Numbered from the stretch's first letter, positions 1 through 8,529 are shown. The stretch is 64,000 nucleotides of DNA from Clostridiaceae bacterium (GCA_904501755.1 CAJGBV010000010.1:4430-68429); one strand, 5' to 3'. Numbers and translations: made by a program. The notes: generated by a model not told the origin, from the sequence alone.

Positions 1-83
1 GTATTAATGGTGTAAGCACTAACGCTTAAAGAAAGTGTGAGAACCATAGCAATTGCTAAAATAACACTTATAATTTTCTTCAT
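1..83 (-). CDS. Secreted protein, N-terminal fragment (runs off the window)
   Basis: Only the first 27 codons are inside the window. They encode a Sec signal peptide: MKK, then a hydrophobic stretch with Ile, Leu, Ala and Val, ending in a probable SVSA signal peptidase I site. The ATG is at 81-83 on the minus strand, with AGGAAGG as ribosome binding site about 7 bases upstream. There is no lipobox cysteine in the visible part, so the product is probably released or wall-bound rather than a lipoprotein. The mature protein is outside the window, so its function is unknown. Confidence 0.6.
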   Translation of the reverse strand, partial: MKKIISVILAIAMVLTLSLSVSAYTIN

Positions 84-220
84 ATATAACACCTTCCTAA
101 TATAACTAACCAAAGTCTATCACAATTTTCACAATTTGTCAATTGCTATTTATTGATATAATAAAACTTCTTGACTACACACAAACACATAGCTATAATA
201 ACCTCAAGGAAGGTGAGAGT

Positions 221-1090
221 ATGAACAAATCCAATATTATTCCCTGCGGCTGTTCCTCAAGCTTTGTAAAGAACACCACTCTCGAAAAAATGTTTGCCGA
301 CTATAAGACAAATGATATACCCTGTATGGAAATAGCCTTCGGTCAGTACGAAGACAGTGTAAATCTTGATTTTAAGGAATACAAACGCCTTGCCGATAAA
401 TACGGCATAAACCTTTATTCATACCATTTACCATTTGCTCCGTTTACCACTCTTAATCCTGCCGATAAGGACGAAACTGTAAGAAGCTTTACCGTAAACT
501 ATTTTAAAGCCCTTATGAGCAAGGCGAAAAACGATGCCGATATTTCCCTTTTCATCATTCACCCAAGCGGTGAGCCTATAGAGGACAGCGAAAGAGATAC
601 AGCCTTAAATCAGGCTAAAAAATCTCTTTACGAGCTTTCCGTATTTGCCGAAAATAATAATATGACCTTAGCGGTGGAAAATCTCCCCCGAACCTGTCTT
701 GGCAGAAGTAGTGATGATATGTATGAGCTTCTCTCAATCCACCCTGCTCTAAAAATGTGTTTTGACATTAACCACGCAGGCTGTGAATCTTCGGTTGATA
801 TAATAAAACGCTTTGCTGACAAAATAGTCACTCTTCATGTATCAGATTATATGGGAAACGACGAATGTCATCTTTTACCTCTTGAAGGCATTGTTGACTG
901 GAAAGGTGTTATTAACGCCCTTAAGGAAGCAAACTACAGCGGTGCTTTTTTATATGAAGTAAGCCCCGGTGTTTTTGAGGACGGAGCTATATGGGCAAAG
1001 GAATGTTGGTTGACAAAGCTTTTCCCACGCGAAAGCTTTTTAAACCTTTCGGATATAAAGGAAAATTTCATAAAGCTTAATAATCTGTAA
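221..1090 (+). CDS. Sugar phosphate isomerase/epimerase-like TIM-barrel protein
   Basis: A 289-residue protein of the xylose isomerase-like (AP endonuclease 2) TIM-barrel superfamily. Visible signs are MKMCFDINHAG (metal-binding Asp/His strand), TLHVSDYMG, and a late LYEVSPG strand, in the order usual for this fold, which binds a divalent metal in sugar isomerases, epimerases and endonuclease IV. An upstream in-frame start at 143 exists, but the ATG at 221 is preceded by AAGGAAGGTGAG and gives the normal family length, so I chose 221. It is a single gene closed by a strong hairpin terminator at 1093. The substrate cannot be read from the sequence. A second member of the superfamily lies at 26315. 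Confidence 0.75.
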   Translation: MNKSNIIPCGCSSSFVKNTTLEKMFADYKTNDIPCMEIAFGQYEDSVNLDFKEYKRLADKYGINLYSYHLPFAPFTTLNPADKDETVRSFTVNYFKALMSKAKNDADISLFIIHPSGEPIEDSERDTALNQAKKSLYELSVFAENNNMTLAVENLPRTCLGRSSDDMYELLSIHPALKMCFDINHAGCESSVDIIKRFADKIVTLHVSDYMGNDECHLLPLEGIVDWKGVINALKEANYSGAFLYEVSPGVFEDGAIWAKECWLTKLFPRESFLNLSDIKENFIKLNNL

Positions 1091-1092
1091 AA

Positions 1093-1134
1093 CAAAAAAC
1101 AGTTGTATTGTTTAGTCAATACAACTGTTTTTTG
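1093..1134. terminator. Bidirectional rho-independent terminator
   Basis: An 18-bp perfect stem with a 6-base loop (TTTAGT) has A and T tracts on both sides. It sits between the rightward TIM-barrel gene and the leftward ABC operon and can serve both. Confidence 0.9.
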
Positions 1135-1140
1135 TTGATT

Positions 1141-1713
1141 TTATATTTCCACCCTCTCGGCACAGAGAAGCTGTGCCTCTTTTTCGTGGTGGGAAACAAG
1201 AATAACCGTTTTATCTTTGGTATATCTGTTTACCACATCGCAGACATTAAAAAGTGTTTCCTCGTCAAGTCCGTTAAAGGCTTCGTCTAAAAGCAGTATA
1301 TCAAAATCCTTTGAAAGTGCACGGGCGAGAGCCACTCTTCTCTTCATACCGCCCGAAAGCTCGTCTACACTCATATACGAGCAGTCCTCAAGTCCCAACT
1401 CACAGAGCAGTTCTTCTGCCTTTTCATTACTACTAAAAAGAGAAATATTCTTTTTAACACTGACAAAGTCAATAAGTCTATCCTCCTGAAAGACAACCGA
1501 GATTTTCGCGTTGTCCTTTATTTTCACGCTTCCCTTTTTTGCCTTTTCAAGACCTGCTATAAGACGCAGAAGTGTGGTTTTGCCTTTACCTGAAGCACCT
1601 GTCAGATGAATTCTTTGACCTTCCTTTATATACAGGGAAAAATTTTCAAAAATTTTCTTTTTTTCACCCTTATAGGAAAAGGTGACGTTTTCAAATTTAA
1701 TCACATTTCCCAC
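1141..1713 (-). CDS. ABC transporter ATP-binding protein, SsuB/TauB-like
   Basis: A 190-residue ATPase that powers the importer formed with the next two genes. Seen in order: Walker A GASGKGKTT, a Q-loop region around VVFQEDRL, the signature LSGGMKRR, Walker B DILLLDEAFNGLD, and a switch His in LVSHHE. At 190 residues it is shorter than the usual 240-260 of the nitrate/sulfonate/taurine subfamily, and the C-terminal extension is missing. It is the last gene of the leftward operon, and its start overlaps the 3' end of the permease by 17 bases, suggesting translational coupling. The substrate is unknown. Confidence 0.85.
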   Translation of the reverse strand: MGNVIKFENVTFSYKGEKKKIFENFSLYIKEGQRIHLTGASGKGKTTLLRLIAGLEKAKKGSVKIKDNAKISVVFQEDRLIDFVSVKKNISLFSSNEKAEELLCELGLEDCSYMSVDELSGGMKRRVALARALSKDFDILLLDEAFNGLDEETLFNVCDVVNRYTKDKTVILVSHHEKEAQLLCAERVEI

Positions 1714-2446
1714 CCGCCTTTAAAATAGTCTTAATTATCCATTCAAGGAAAATGCTGAGTATTATTATAACAGCGGTAACCGCAAAAACCTCATCATAAG
1801 CAATTGAGGTTTTGCCTACCCACAAAAGCTCACCTAAAGATTTTGCACTTTTGCAGATAACCTCTGCCGCAACACCCGACTTAAAGGCAAAGCCCAGTCC
1901 TGTTATAAGAGATGCGGTAAGGGTTGGCTTTATGCTCGGATATATAATGTATCTGAAAGCATCAGCCCTTTTCATACCCATAACCCTTGCCATTTCGGTG
2001 AGATTTTTGTCTACTCCTAAAAGAGATTTTTCGGTGTTCTCCCATATTATAGGAAGTACCGTTAAAAAGGCTATAAGCTGAGGTATAAAGGCCGAGTCCA
2101 CCCAAAGAAAAACTAAAATTATAAATGCGGCAACGGGAACTGCACGAAACAGTCGCAGTATAGGGGAAAAGAAATCTGATATAACCTTAAAACTATACGA
2201 AGCATATCCCATTACCACGCCCACAGCTACACTCATTAAAAAGCCCGCTATAACCCTAAGTAAAGTATACAATGCACTGAGCCAGAATTCAGCATCTTTG
2301 CAAAGCCGAATAAATGCTTTTGCGGTCATTATGGGGGTAGGAATATCTATAAGCAGTCCCTTGTTGGCTATACCGAAAACTATCTGCCACAAAAGAAGCC
2401 AGAAAGCAACTATTAAAAGCTTTTTAACTACTTTATTTTTCTGCAT
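1697..2446 (-). CDS. ABC transporter permease, SsuC-like
   Basis: An inner-membrane subunit with about six hydrophobic segments and the typical EAA-loop pattern (TEMARVMGMKRADAFRYI) that docks the ATPase. The N-terminus KKLLIVAFWLLLWQIVFG is typical of the SsuC/TauC family. The start is uncertain: ATG at 2446 (MQKNK) overlaps the substrate-binding gene by 14 bases, while an ATG at 2458 or a GTG at 2476 would overlap more. None has a clear ribosome binding site, which fits re-initiation from the upstream gene. It works with the ATPase at 1141 and the lipoprotein at 2433. Confidence 0.85.
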   Translation of the reverse strand: MQKNKVVKKLLIVAFWLLLWQIVFGIANKGLLIDIPTPIMTAKAFIRLCKDAEFWLSALYTLLRVIAGFLMSVAVGVVMGYASYSFKVISDFFSPILRLFRAVPVAAFIILVFLWVDSAFIPQLIAFLTVLPIIWENTEKSLLGVDKNLTEMARVMGMKRADAFRYIIYPSIKPTLTASLITGLGFAFKSGVAAEVICKSAKSLGELLWVGKTSIAYDEVFAVTAVIIILSIFLEWIIKTILKAGGKCD

Positions 2447-3407
2447 AATAGAAATCATCGGCAGGAAGAGTTCCACCTACAGATTTTGGATTAGCCTCAA
2501 ACATAACCTTAAGATAGCCCGAAAGACCGTCTTTCATTTCCTGTCCGTCTATATATTTAAGACCACAGGAATCAATTGACTTTGTAGCAAGAGCTGCAGT
2601 CGGAATAATGCCGTACTCCTCACAAAGTGCACCGGTTCCCTCTTTATCGGAAAGAGCCTTGTTTATTGATGCCTCATATTCCTTAAGGAAGGTTTTAACT
2701 ACACCGGGATTTGCCTCTAAAAATTCGTTTCTTACTATAACGCATCCCATCATAAGAGAGCTGTCAGTAGATACCTTATCCCATTCTTCTCCCATATCAA
2801 GAGCCGCCTTTGCGGTAGTATACTTTGTGAGAATACTGGTTGCAACAGGCTGAGGAGCAAGAATAACTGCATCCTTGTTTTCTTCCTTTGCCCAAACACC
2901 CGGTAACTGACTGCCATCAGCAACAAAATTTATGGTAACATCGGTATCGGGGTTAATTCCGTTTTTAGTTAATACAAAGCGGAGGATGTATTCGGGATTA
3001 GCACCTTGTCCGGGGGAATAAATTGTCTTACCCTTTAGGTCGGCGATACTGTTTATTTCAGCACCGTTTGTAAGAATTGACAGCACACTTGTGGTATTAA
3101 CTGCAAGTACCGTAACTCCGCCGTTTGTCTTATTATAAAGGGTAGCGGCAAGGTTGGTGGCAACAGCGGCAATATCTGCATTTTTGTTTGAGATAGCCGA
3201 AACAATTTCATCATTTGCGTCTACCATACTGAAGTTATAGGTGTTCTGGGTTTTTCCCGCCTCGGCATCAGCACGAAGATTTACAGCACCTATTCCCGTA
3301 GGGCCTGAAAGCACATAAACATTCATTTCCCCTGTTTTAGCTTCGCCGCAACCCACAAAGCTGAATACCATAAGAAGTGTAAGAAGAATTGCTAATAATT
3401 TTTTCAT
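2433..3407 (-). CDS. ABC transporter substrate-binding lipoprotein, SsuA/THI5-like
   Basis: A 324-residue extracellular binding protein. The signal peptide ends in FVGC, a lipobox with the acylated Cys near residue 20. The body has the periplasmic-binding-protein type 2 pattern with SIADLKGKTIYSPGQG, the loop that often contacts ligand in the NMT1/SsuA group, and a later LAPQPVATSIL hinge strand. It lies between a Crp-type regulator (4-base ATGA overlap) and the permease. The family takes up sulfonates, nitrate, pyrimidine precursors and similar small molecules; which one applies here cannot be decided. Confidence 0.8.
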   Translation of the reverse strand: MKKLLAILLTLLMVFSFVGCGEAKTGEMNVYVLSGPTGIGAVNLRADAEAGKTQNTYNFSMVDANDEIVSAISNKNADIAAVATNLAATLYNKTNGGVTVLAVNTTSVLSILTNGAEINSIADLKGKTIYSPGQGANPEYILRFVLTKNGINPDTDVTINFVADGSQLPGVWAKEENKDAVILAPQPVATSILTKYTTAKAALDMGEEWDKVSTDSSLMMGCVIVRNEFLEANPGVVKTFLKEYEASINKALSDKEGTGALCEEYGIIPTAALATKSIDSCGLKYIDGQEMKDGLSGYLKVMFEANPKSVGGTLPADDFYYAEK

Positions 3408-4021
3408 ACTATCACCTTTATCTTTCCGTCTTTTCTGACGATTAAATTATTTTGTTCTAAATTTTCAAGACTTCTGTAAAGTGAGGTTCTACCTATACAA
3501 AGAGTTTTTGACAGCTCAGTCAGCTTTCCGCTATAGCCATCTTCACCCAACTTGCAAAGATAATCATACAGTCTGCCCTCTACCCCGTCCTGCATCATTA
3601 CTGACAGCTTTCCGTTTAAAAAACGGATTTTAGAGGATAGAAAGGAAATATAGTTTACCGCTACCTGTTCGTTATTTTTAAAAAGCTCGGTTAAGGTTTC
3701 CTGTTCAATAAACTGAACAGTACAGTCGCTTACCGCTTCAATTCGGCTTATATACTCACTGTTTTCGCCGAAAATTGCGGCGGCACCGAAAACACTGCCC
3801 TTGCTGAAATTTGAAAGAGGCACCTGTCCGTTAAGACTTACCGCCCTTGCCTTTCCCGATAGCACAATACCAATACTGTTCAAAAAGCAATTTTGGTCAT
3901 ATATAACCTCACCCTTTTTGAAAGTAACAGGCTCGGTTAAATTTACTCTGTCCAGCACATTTTCAGTACCTTTAAACAGATATGTCTGATAAAGAACTTC
4001 CTTGCTGTTGATTTTTCTCAC
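3404..4021 (-). CDS. Crp/Fnr-family transcriptional regulator
   Basis: A 205-residue regulator with an N-terminal cyclic-nucleotide-binding-type beta barrel (FKKGEVIYDQN, then GKARAVSLNG and GSVFGAAAIFGE) and a C-terminal winged helix (LSKTLCIGRTSLYRSLENLEQ) that would bind DNA. No Cys cluster suited to an Fe-S sensor is seen. The first codon appears to be GTG at 4021. It heads the operon and overlaps the substrate-binding gene by four bases, so it is probably a local regulator of the transporter. A consensus promoter lies just upstream at 4056-4084. The inducer is unknown. Confidence 0.8.
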   Translation of the reverse strand: MRKINSKEVLYQTYLFKGTENVLDRVNLTEPVTFKKGEVIYDQNCFLNSIGIVLSGKARAVSLNGQVPLSNFSKGSVFGAAAIFGENSEYISRIEAVSDCTVQFIEQETLTELFKNNEQVAVNYISFLSSKIRFLNGKLSVMMQDGVEGRLYDYLCKLGEDGYSGKLTELSKTLCIGRTSLYRSLENLEQNNLIVRKDGKIKVIV

Positions 4022-4055
4022 CTCGAAATCTGTACCATTTGGAACATTTTTTATT

Positions 4056-4084
4056 ATAATATCACATTGTTAACATTTTGTCAA
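4056..4084 (-). promoter_or_regulatory. Promoter of the regulator/ABC importer operon
   Basis: On the minus strand TTGACA is followed after 17 bases by TATTAT. The spacer holds the 8-base palindrome TGTTAACA, a possible site for self-regulation by the Crp-type protein. Confidence 0.7.
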
Positions 4085-4162
4085 TAAAAAGCTAAAGTTT
4101 TTCTTTCATTTTTTTAAAAATGTGATAAAATGTATTTAACAATTTTAAAAGAAGGTTTTACT

Positions 4163-6052
4163 ATGGCAAAAAAACAGTTTAAGGCAGAGTCCAAAAGACT
4201 TCTTGACCTTATGATTAACTCGATTTACACAAACAAGGAAATTTTCCTCAGAGAAATTATCTCCAATGCAAGTGATGCAAGCGACAAGCTTCACTATCTT
4301 TCCCTTACCGATGAATTAGCAAGAGAAAAAATGGGTGAGCTTTCAATTAAAGTCACTGTGGATAAGGAAAACCGCATCCTCACCGTTACCGACAAGGGTA
4401 TCGGTATGACAAAGGAAGAGCTGGAAAACAACCTTGGCACAATTTGCAAAAGCGGTTCTCTCCAGTTTAAAGAGGATATGAGCGAAGATGAGGAAAAGGA
4501 TGCCGTTAATATTATCGGTCAGTTCGGTGTAGGATTTTATTCTGCCTTTATGGTAGCTGATACCCTAACCGTCAATTCCCTTTCCTATAAAGATGACACA
4601 GCATACAGCTGGACAAGTGTTGGTGCAGACGGATACACCATTAAAGAATGTGACAAACAAACCGTTGGTACCGAAATTGTTATGCACATTAAAGAGGACA
4701 CTCAGGACATTAAATACTCCGACTACCTTGACACCTATACCCTTAAAAGACTTATTAAAACCTATTCCGACTATATCCGCTACCCAATAAAAATGGATAT
4801 TGAAAAAACAAAAGAAGAGGGCGAGGGTGAAAATAAAACCACCATTACCTATATTGAGGAAGAAACCATAAACAGCATGGTGCCTGTTTGGAAAAAGAGC
4901 AAAAGTGAGCAGACCGAAGAGGAAACCAATCGTTTTTATAAGGACAGCTTCTTTGATTTTGAAGACCCGCTGTTTACCATAAGCGTTTCGGCTGAGGGTG
5001 TTGTTTCCTATAAGGCTCTCCTTTATATCCCCGCTAAAACCCCTTATGATTATTACACCAAGGAATATGAAAAGGGACTTAAGCTCTATTCAAGCGGTGT
5101 TATGATTATGGAAAAATGCTCCGACCTTGTTCCCGAACACTTCCGTTTTGTAAAGGGTGTTGTTGATTCTGACGATTTATCCCTTAATATTTCCCGCGAA
5201 ATGCTTCAGCAGGATGCAGGGCTTAAAACTATAGCAAAGAACATTGACAAAAAGATTCATTCAGAGCTTAAAAAGGCACTGGCAGGTGACAGAGAAAAGT
5301 ACGAAAAATTCTGGAAAGCCTTTGGTATTCAGCTTAAATACGGTGCAGTTGCTCAGTACGGAATTTATAAAGACCAGCTTAAAGATTTGCTTCTTTTCTG
5401 GTCAAGCAGTCAGGGTAAATTAATCACTATTGAGGATTACATCAAAACAATGCCCGAGGACCAGAAGCATATCTACTATGCCTGCGGCGAAACTGTACAG
5501 AAAATAAACAGTCTGCCTCAGGCTGAGCTTGTAAAGGCTAAGGGCTATGATATGCTTTGCCTTACAGACGAGGTTGACGAATTCCTTATGAATGTGCTAA
5601 GAGAAGAAAACGGCAAGGACTACTGCTCAATCAACTCTGATAACGCCGACCTTTTGGACGAGGTTGATGAGAAAAAAGCAGAGCAGACCGCCGAAGAGAA
5701 TAAGGAACTTCTAACATTTATTAAAGATGCTCTTTCCATTGAAGATGTAGTCATCTCCAAAAAATTAAAAACCCACCCTGTTTGCCTTTCCGCAAAGGGC
5801 GGTGTAACTCTGGAAATGGAAAAATACTTTGCTTCACTTCCCGGCGAAGACAAAGAAAAGGTAAAGGCTCAGCGTGTATTAGAGCTTAATGCCGAGCACC
5901 CCGTATTTAATGCTCTGACTAAGGCTTACGGCGATGACAAGGAAAAGGCAAAAACAATGGCAGAGGTGCTGTATGCTCAGGCATTGCTTATTGCAGGACT
6001 TCCTATAGATAACCCCAGCGATTATGCCGAAAAGGTATGCTCTCTGTTTTAA
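4163..6052 (+). CDS. htpG: Molecular chaperone HtpG (Hsp90)
   Basis: A 629-residue Hsp90 homologue, the usual bacterial length. The N-terminal GHKL ATPase domain shows EIISNASDASDK (the Asn that coordinates Mg-ATP), TDKGIGMT and GQFGVGFYSAFMVAD. The middle domain carries LNISREMLQQD with the conserved Arg that contacts ATP, and a C-terminal dimerisation region follows. The start is ATG at 4163 with GAAGG upstream; an ORF start at 4130 lies inside the promoter zone and is rejected. An extended -10 (TGTGATAAAAT) sits at 4121-4131 with a weak -35. No CIRCE element is present, so HrcA probably does not control it. The cytosolic chaperone helps fold or remodel client proteins. Confidence 0.95.
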   Translation: MAKKQFKAESKRLLDLMINSIYTNKEIFLREIISNASDASDKLHYLSLTDELAREKMGELSIKVTVDKENRILTVTDKGIGMTKEELENNLGTICKSGSLQFKEDMSEDEEKDAVNIIGQFGVGFYSAFMVADTLTVNSLSYKDDTAYSWTSVGADGYTIKECDKQTVGTEIVMHIKEDTQDIKYSDYLDTYTLKRLIKTYSDYIRYPIKMDIEKTKEEGEGENKTTITYIEEETINSMVPVWKKSKSEQTEEETNRFYKDSFFDFEDPLFTISVSAEGVVSYKALLYIPAKTPYDYYTKEYEKGLKLYSSGVMIMEKCSDLVPEHFRFVKGVVDSDDLSLNISREMLQQDAGLKTIAKNIDKKIHSELKKALAGDREKYEKFWKAFGIQLKYGAVAQYGIYKDQLKDLLLFWSSSQGKLITIEDYIKTMPEDQKHIYYACGETVQKINSLPQAELVKAKGYDMLCLTDEVDEFLMNVLREENGKDYCSINSDNADLLDEVDEKKAEQTAEENKELLTFIKDALSIEDVVISKKLKTHPVCLSAKGGVTLEMEKYFASLPGEDKEKVKAQRVLELNAEHPVFNALTKAYGDDKEKAKTMAEVLYAQALLIAGLPIDNPSDYAEKVCSLF

Positions 6053-6061
6053 AGGTCAATA

Positions 6062-6083
6062 TATATCCTTTACAAAGGATATA
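6062..6083. repeat. Short palindrome downstream of htpG
   Basis: Ten-base arms around a 2-base centre (ATCCTTT-AC-AAAGGAT core). There is no T tract, so it looks more like a protein-binding palindrome or promoter-proximal operator for the next gene than a terminator. Function unknown. Confidence 0.4.
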
Positions 6084-6121
6084 ATATAAAAAATCTACAA
6101 TTTAAAAAGGTGGAATATGTA

Positions 6122-7335
6122 ATGAAAATCAAGTTATCCCTTTGTGCAGACTATCACTTAAACCGAATGAATCCCGAGAGATTAGAAGGTTTAAATGAAA
6201 TCATGGAACGAGCAGTGAAAAATAATGTGGATGCAATGGTTCATTGCGGAGATTTTATAACCGACTTAGAGAATTATAAATTCGCGTTAGATAGTTTCTT
6301 GCATAATGATGCAAAAATCCCTGCCTTTGGTTGCTATGGCAATCATGAGCTTGAGTTAACCGACAGTTTAGAAACACTTAATTCTGCTTATGGACTTGAA
6401 AACAGCTATTATTATGTTGATTTGAAAGGTTTTCGTTTGGTTTTCACAGATACCAATTATTTTGAAAAAGACGGTGTAATCCAGCGCTATCCCGGTTACT
6501 CGGTAGGAGGCCCCGATTGGACCTATGATCACAATATGTTGGGAGAGGCTCAGCTTTCTTGGCTTAGCCAAAGCATTTAAACTTGAACCAGCCTTAAAGG
6601 GCGGTTTTTAGGTGTCTTTTGGCTCATTGTCACACATAGGCGATAGCCTTATGTGCTTCGCTTCACCAAAATCCTCACAAAAAATCGTTCCTTTAAGGTC
6701 GTAGAATTTTGTGAATAAAGGATTTTTTGATTGGCAAGGCACAAAACGCAGTAAATCCTGACGGATTTACGAGTATTTTAACAAAGCCACAGCAAAAAAT
6801 ACTTGTACCAAAATCTGATTCAAGTTTGAACGCTTTGGCTAAGGAAACATTAATGTCTTCTCCGTATCCGTGTATAATTTTTAGTCACGCAAGCTTCGAA
6901 ACAGATAGCGACGGATGTTCTCTTGAAGCTAAAAAGGTAAGAGATATATTCCGTGAGGTTAACGAAAAATATCCCAAAAGAGTATTTTTATGTATTAACG
7001 GTCACTACCATGCCGATTCGGTTCATGTTGTCGAAAATATAGTCTACTTTAACCTTAATTGTGTATACCAAGGTGCATGGACTCTTAAAAAACACAACTT
7101 TTTCCCGAAAGAGTTTATTGAAAAACATAAAGGCGCAAGCAATATGGACCAATGTGCTTTTTTCAAGGATGCGCTTAATGCAATTGTAACTGTAGACAGC
7201 GACGGAATCGTTGATATTGAAGGAATGGAAACCACCTATCTTTATGATGTTACTCCCGAAAAAATGGGATTGCCTATTGAGTTTGGTGTTGGCAAGTTAG
7301 TTCCTTACATTTCCAACGCGCATATTGAAGTTTGA
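6122..7335 (+). pseudogene. Calcineurin-like metallophosphoesterase, disrupted by a MITE-like insertion
   Basis: Two halves of one metallophosphoesterase. The 5' half (6122 to about 6565, after AAAGGTGG) has the metal-binding CADYHLN, HCGDFITD and YGNHELE motifs. The 3' half (from about 6842) has IIFSHASFE and NGHYHADS, the remaining metal ligands. Removing the 273-bp element at 6567-6839 plus one copy of the TA target joins the frames as QLSWL-KETLMSSPYP, a smooth family-like sequence. The insertion adds 275 bases, so it both introduces a TAA stop at 6578 and shifts the frame. The 3' half could be made as a fragment only from a start inside the element, so I call the gene broken. It would have hydrolysed phosphoester bonds; substrate unknown. 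Confidence 0.8.
6567..6839. mobile_element. MITE-like element, TA target duplication, 25-bp terminal inverted repeats
   Basis: Left end 6567-6591 and right end 6815-6839 are inverted repeats with 3 mismatches in 25; both start GCCAAAGC. TA flanks each end (6565-6566 and 6840-6841), the target duplication expected for IS630/Tc1-mariner-type transposases. The interior has no transposase ORF, so movement would need a transposase in trans. It contains several internal inverted repeats and a GCTTCGC mini-hairpin. The insertion splits a metallophosphoesterase reading frame, which shows it is recent enough for the host gene still to be legible. Confidence 0.85.
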
Positions 7336-7346
7336 TTAAGGTAATT

Positions 7347-7390
7347 AAAAAGGACTATGGAACACTCCGTTCCACAGTCCTTTTTGTTTT
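7347..7390. terminator. Bidirectional terminator
   Basis: A 17-bp stem with one G-U-type mismatch around the loop ACTCC, flanked by A and T runs, between convergent genes. Confidence 0.85.
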
Positions 7391-7583
7391 ATTGTTCTTC
7401 AGGTTTATTTGGAATTACCAATGCCGCAATTATATAGGCTAATATTCCCACACCGGCAAACAGCACCGCACATACCCACAATAAACGAATAATTGTGGCA
7501 TCTATGTTTAAATACTCGGCAAGACCGGCACATACACCTGCAAGCTTTCTGTCTGTGCTTGATTTATATAATTTCTTTTGCAT
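7389..7583 (-). CDS. PspC-domain membrane protein
   Basis: A 64-residue protein consisting of one PspC domain: a KLYKSSTDRKLAGVCAGLAEYLNID-type head followed by a hydrophobic span (IIRLLWVCAVLFAG through IIAALVIP). Small stand-alone PspC proteins are common in Gram-positive bacteria and are linked to envelope stress sensing by homology to phage shock protein C. It has its own promoter (7623-7651), an AGGAGAGGG ribosome binding site and a terminator, and no other psp genes nearby. Confidence 0.9.
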   Translation of the reverse strand: MQKKLYKSSTDRKLAGVCAGLAEYLNIDATIIRLLWVCAVLFAGVGILAYIIAALVIPNKPEEQ

Positions 7584-7622
7584 ATTATTTCCCTCTCCTA
7601 TTTATATTTGTTTGCTATTTTT

Positions 7623-7651
7623 ATAATACCATATCAAAAACCAAAAATCAA
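7623..7651 (-). promoter_or_regulatory. Promoter of the PspC gene
   Basis: Minus-strand TTGATT, a 17-base spacer, then TATTAT, about 40 bases before the start codon. It lies just outside the 3' end of the SLOG gene. Confidence 0.6.
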
Positions 7652-7666
7652 TATTTTTGCATATTT

Positions 7667-8155
7667 CTACGCTTTTGCTCTTTCTGTTGGCAATACAAAG
7701 ATATGCTTTTGCTTTTTAATAGCATAGTCAAGTGCGATTTTGGTTCCGCTTTTTCTGGTAGTAGGTGCATTGAGTTCGTCATAATAGACGATGCAAAAGC
7801 GACTTTTATTTATCATTTCATAGTTACGCTCTACATAGGCAGCTCTGCCCGAGCCAATAATATGTTCAGGATAGTATGTATCTTCATAGCTTTCAAATAA
7901 ATAGTTTGTATATTGCTCGTCGATACAGGGAAATTCCGCCCGTACATAAATTCGTTTTATGTGCGGGTATTTTTCTTTTATTTTGGTCACTGTTTCTTGG
8001 CACAGGCTATTAAATCGGCTCTTGCTCCCGAAAAGAAAAGTGTCAACTTGTTTCTCGATAATTAGTTTTTCAATAACCTCATATAACCGTTCTTTCAATT
8101 CTTCAGTTTCGTTTATAGTTCTATGACCGAAAAAGCAACAGGTCTTATCTTGCAT
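7667..8155 (-). CDS. SLOG-family (YpsA/DUF1273-like) protein
   Basis: A 162-residue protein opening with TCCFFGHRTI, the FGHR motif of SLOG Rossmann-like proteins of the YpsA/DUF1273 group, followed by the alternating helix-strand pattern (FLFGSKSRFN, IKRIYVRAEFP, KSRFCIVYYDE, KSGTKIALDYA). SLOG domains bind nucleotide-derived ligands and are often linked to stress or conflict responses; no enzyme activity can be read here. GGAGAG lies before the ATG. It is divergent from an XRE regulator (8290), with repeated AAGTAAA half-sites between them, suggesting that the regulator controls this gene. Confidence 0.75.
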   Translation of the reverse strand: MQDKTCCFFGHRTINETEELKERLYEVIEKLIIEKQVDTFLFGSKSRFNSLCQETVTKIKEKYPHIKRIYVRAEFPCIDEQYTNYLFESYEDTYYPEHIIGSGRAAYVERNYEMINKSRFCIVYYDELNAPTTRKSGTKIALDYAIKKQKHIFVLPTERAKA

Positions 8156-8168
8156 ATATATCTCTCCA

Positions 8169-8217
8169 AAGTAAATGATATTTTACTTATTATATACTAT
8201 CTTTCACTTAAAGTAAA
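8169..8217. promoter_or_regulatory. Candidate operator repeats between the SLOG and XRE genes
   Basis: AAGTAAA (8169-8175), six bases, TTTACTT (8182-8188) form a perfect inverted repeat. A second AAGTAAA (8211-8217) lies beside a TTTCACTT near-copy (8203-8209). Repeated half-sites in a divergent spacer next to an XRE gene are the usual arrangement for an autoregulated operator; the binding itself is inferred. Confidence 0.4.
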
Positions 8218-8289
8218 TATATCTGCAATTTTAAATTATAATAATTCACTTCTCTTCTCGGTAGAATATATAAGAAAAGGGGCGTTAGA

Positions 8290-8520
8290 ATGAAAACGGA
8301 ATTTTCGGATAAGTATATTACTCTTGGTTTAAAGATTTCATATTACAGAAGAAAAGCGGGTTTTACACAGGAATATTTTGCTGAACTTATTGACAAAAGT
8401 GTAAGTTTTGTCGGTCAAGTGGAAGGTCCCGGCACTGTACGCGGTGTTTCTCTTGAAACCTTATTTAAAATCGCACAAGTATTAAAAGTATCCCCTTCTA
8501 AATTACTTGAAGAAGATTAA
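8290..8520 (+). CDS. XRE-family helix-turn-helix regulator
   Basis: A 76-residue protein that is almost entirely one Cro/C1-type HTH: LGLKISYYRRKAGFTQEYFAELIDKS with the recognition helix FVGQVEGPGTV and the closing LFKIAQVLKVSPSKLLEE. No ligand or protease domain follows, as is typical for small autoregulators. The ribosome binding site AAAAGGGG precedes ATG 8290. It is divergent from the SLOG gene and followed by a strong terminator. Confidence 0.9.
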   Translation: MKTEFSDKYITLGLKISYYRRKAGFTQEYFAELIDKSVSFVGQVEGPGTVRGVSLETLFKIAQVLKVSPSKLLEED

Positions 8521-8529
8521 TAAACTATC

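Noticed and set aside
4071..4080. FNR/Crp site in the regulator promoter
   Set aside because: Only an 8-base palindrome (TGTTAACA) is present; the TTGAT-N4-ATCAA or TGTGA-N6-TCACA patterns are not matched. Mentioned as a note only.
4130..4162. Longer htpG start
   Set aside because: The extension (MYLTILKEGFT) lies over the -10 box and has no ribosome binding site; ATG 4163 has GAAGG upstream.
6727..7335. Independent gene for the second half of the metallophosphoesterase
   Set aside because: Its first about 38 residues come from the MITE interior, and it lacks the N-terminal metal motifs; it is the 3' half of a broken gene.
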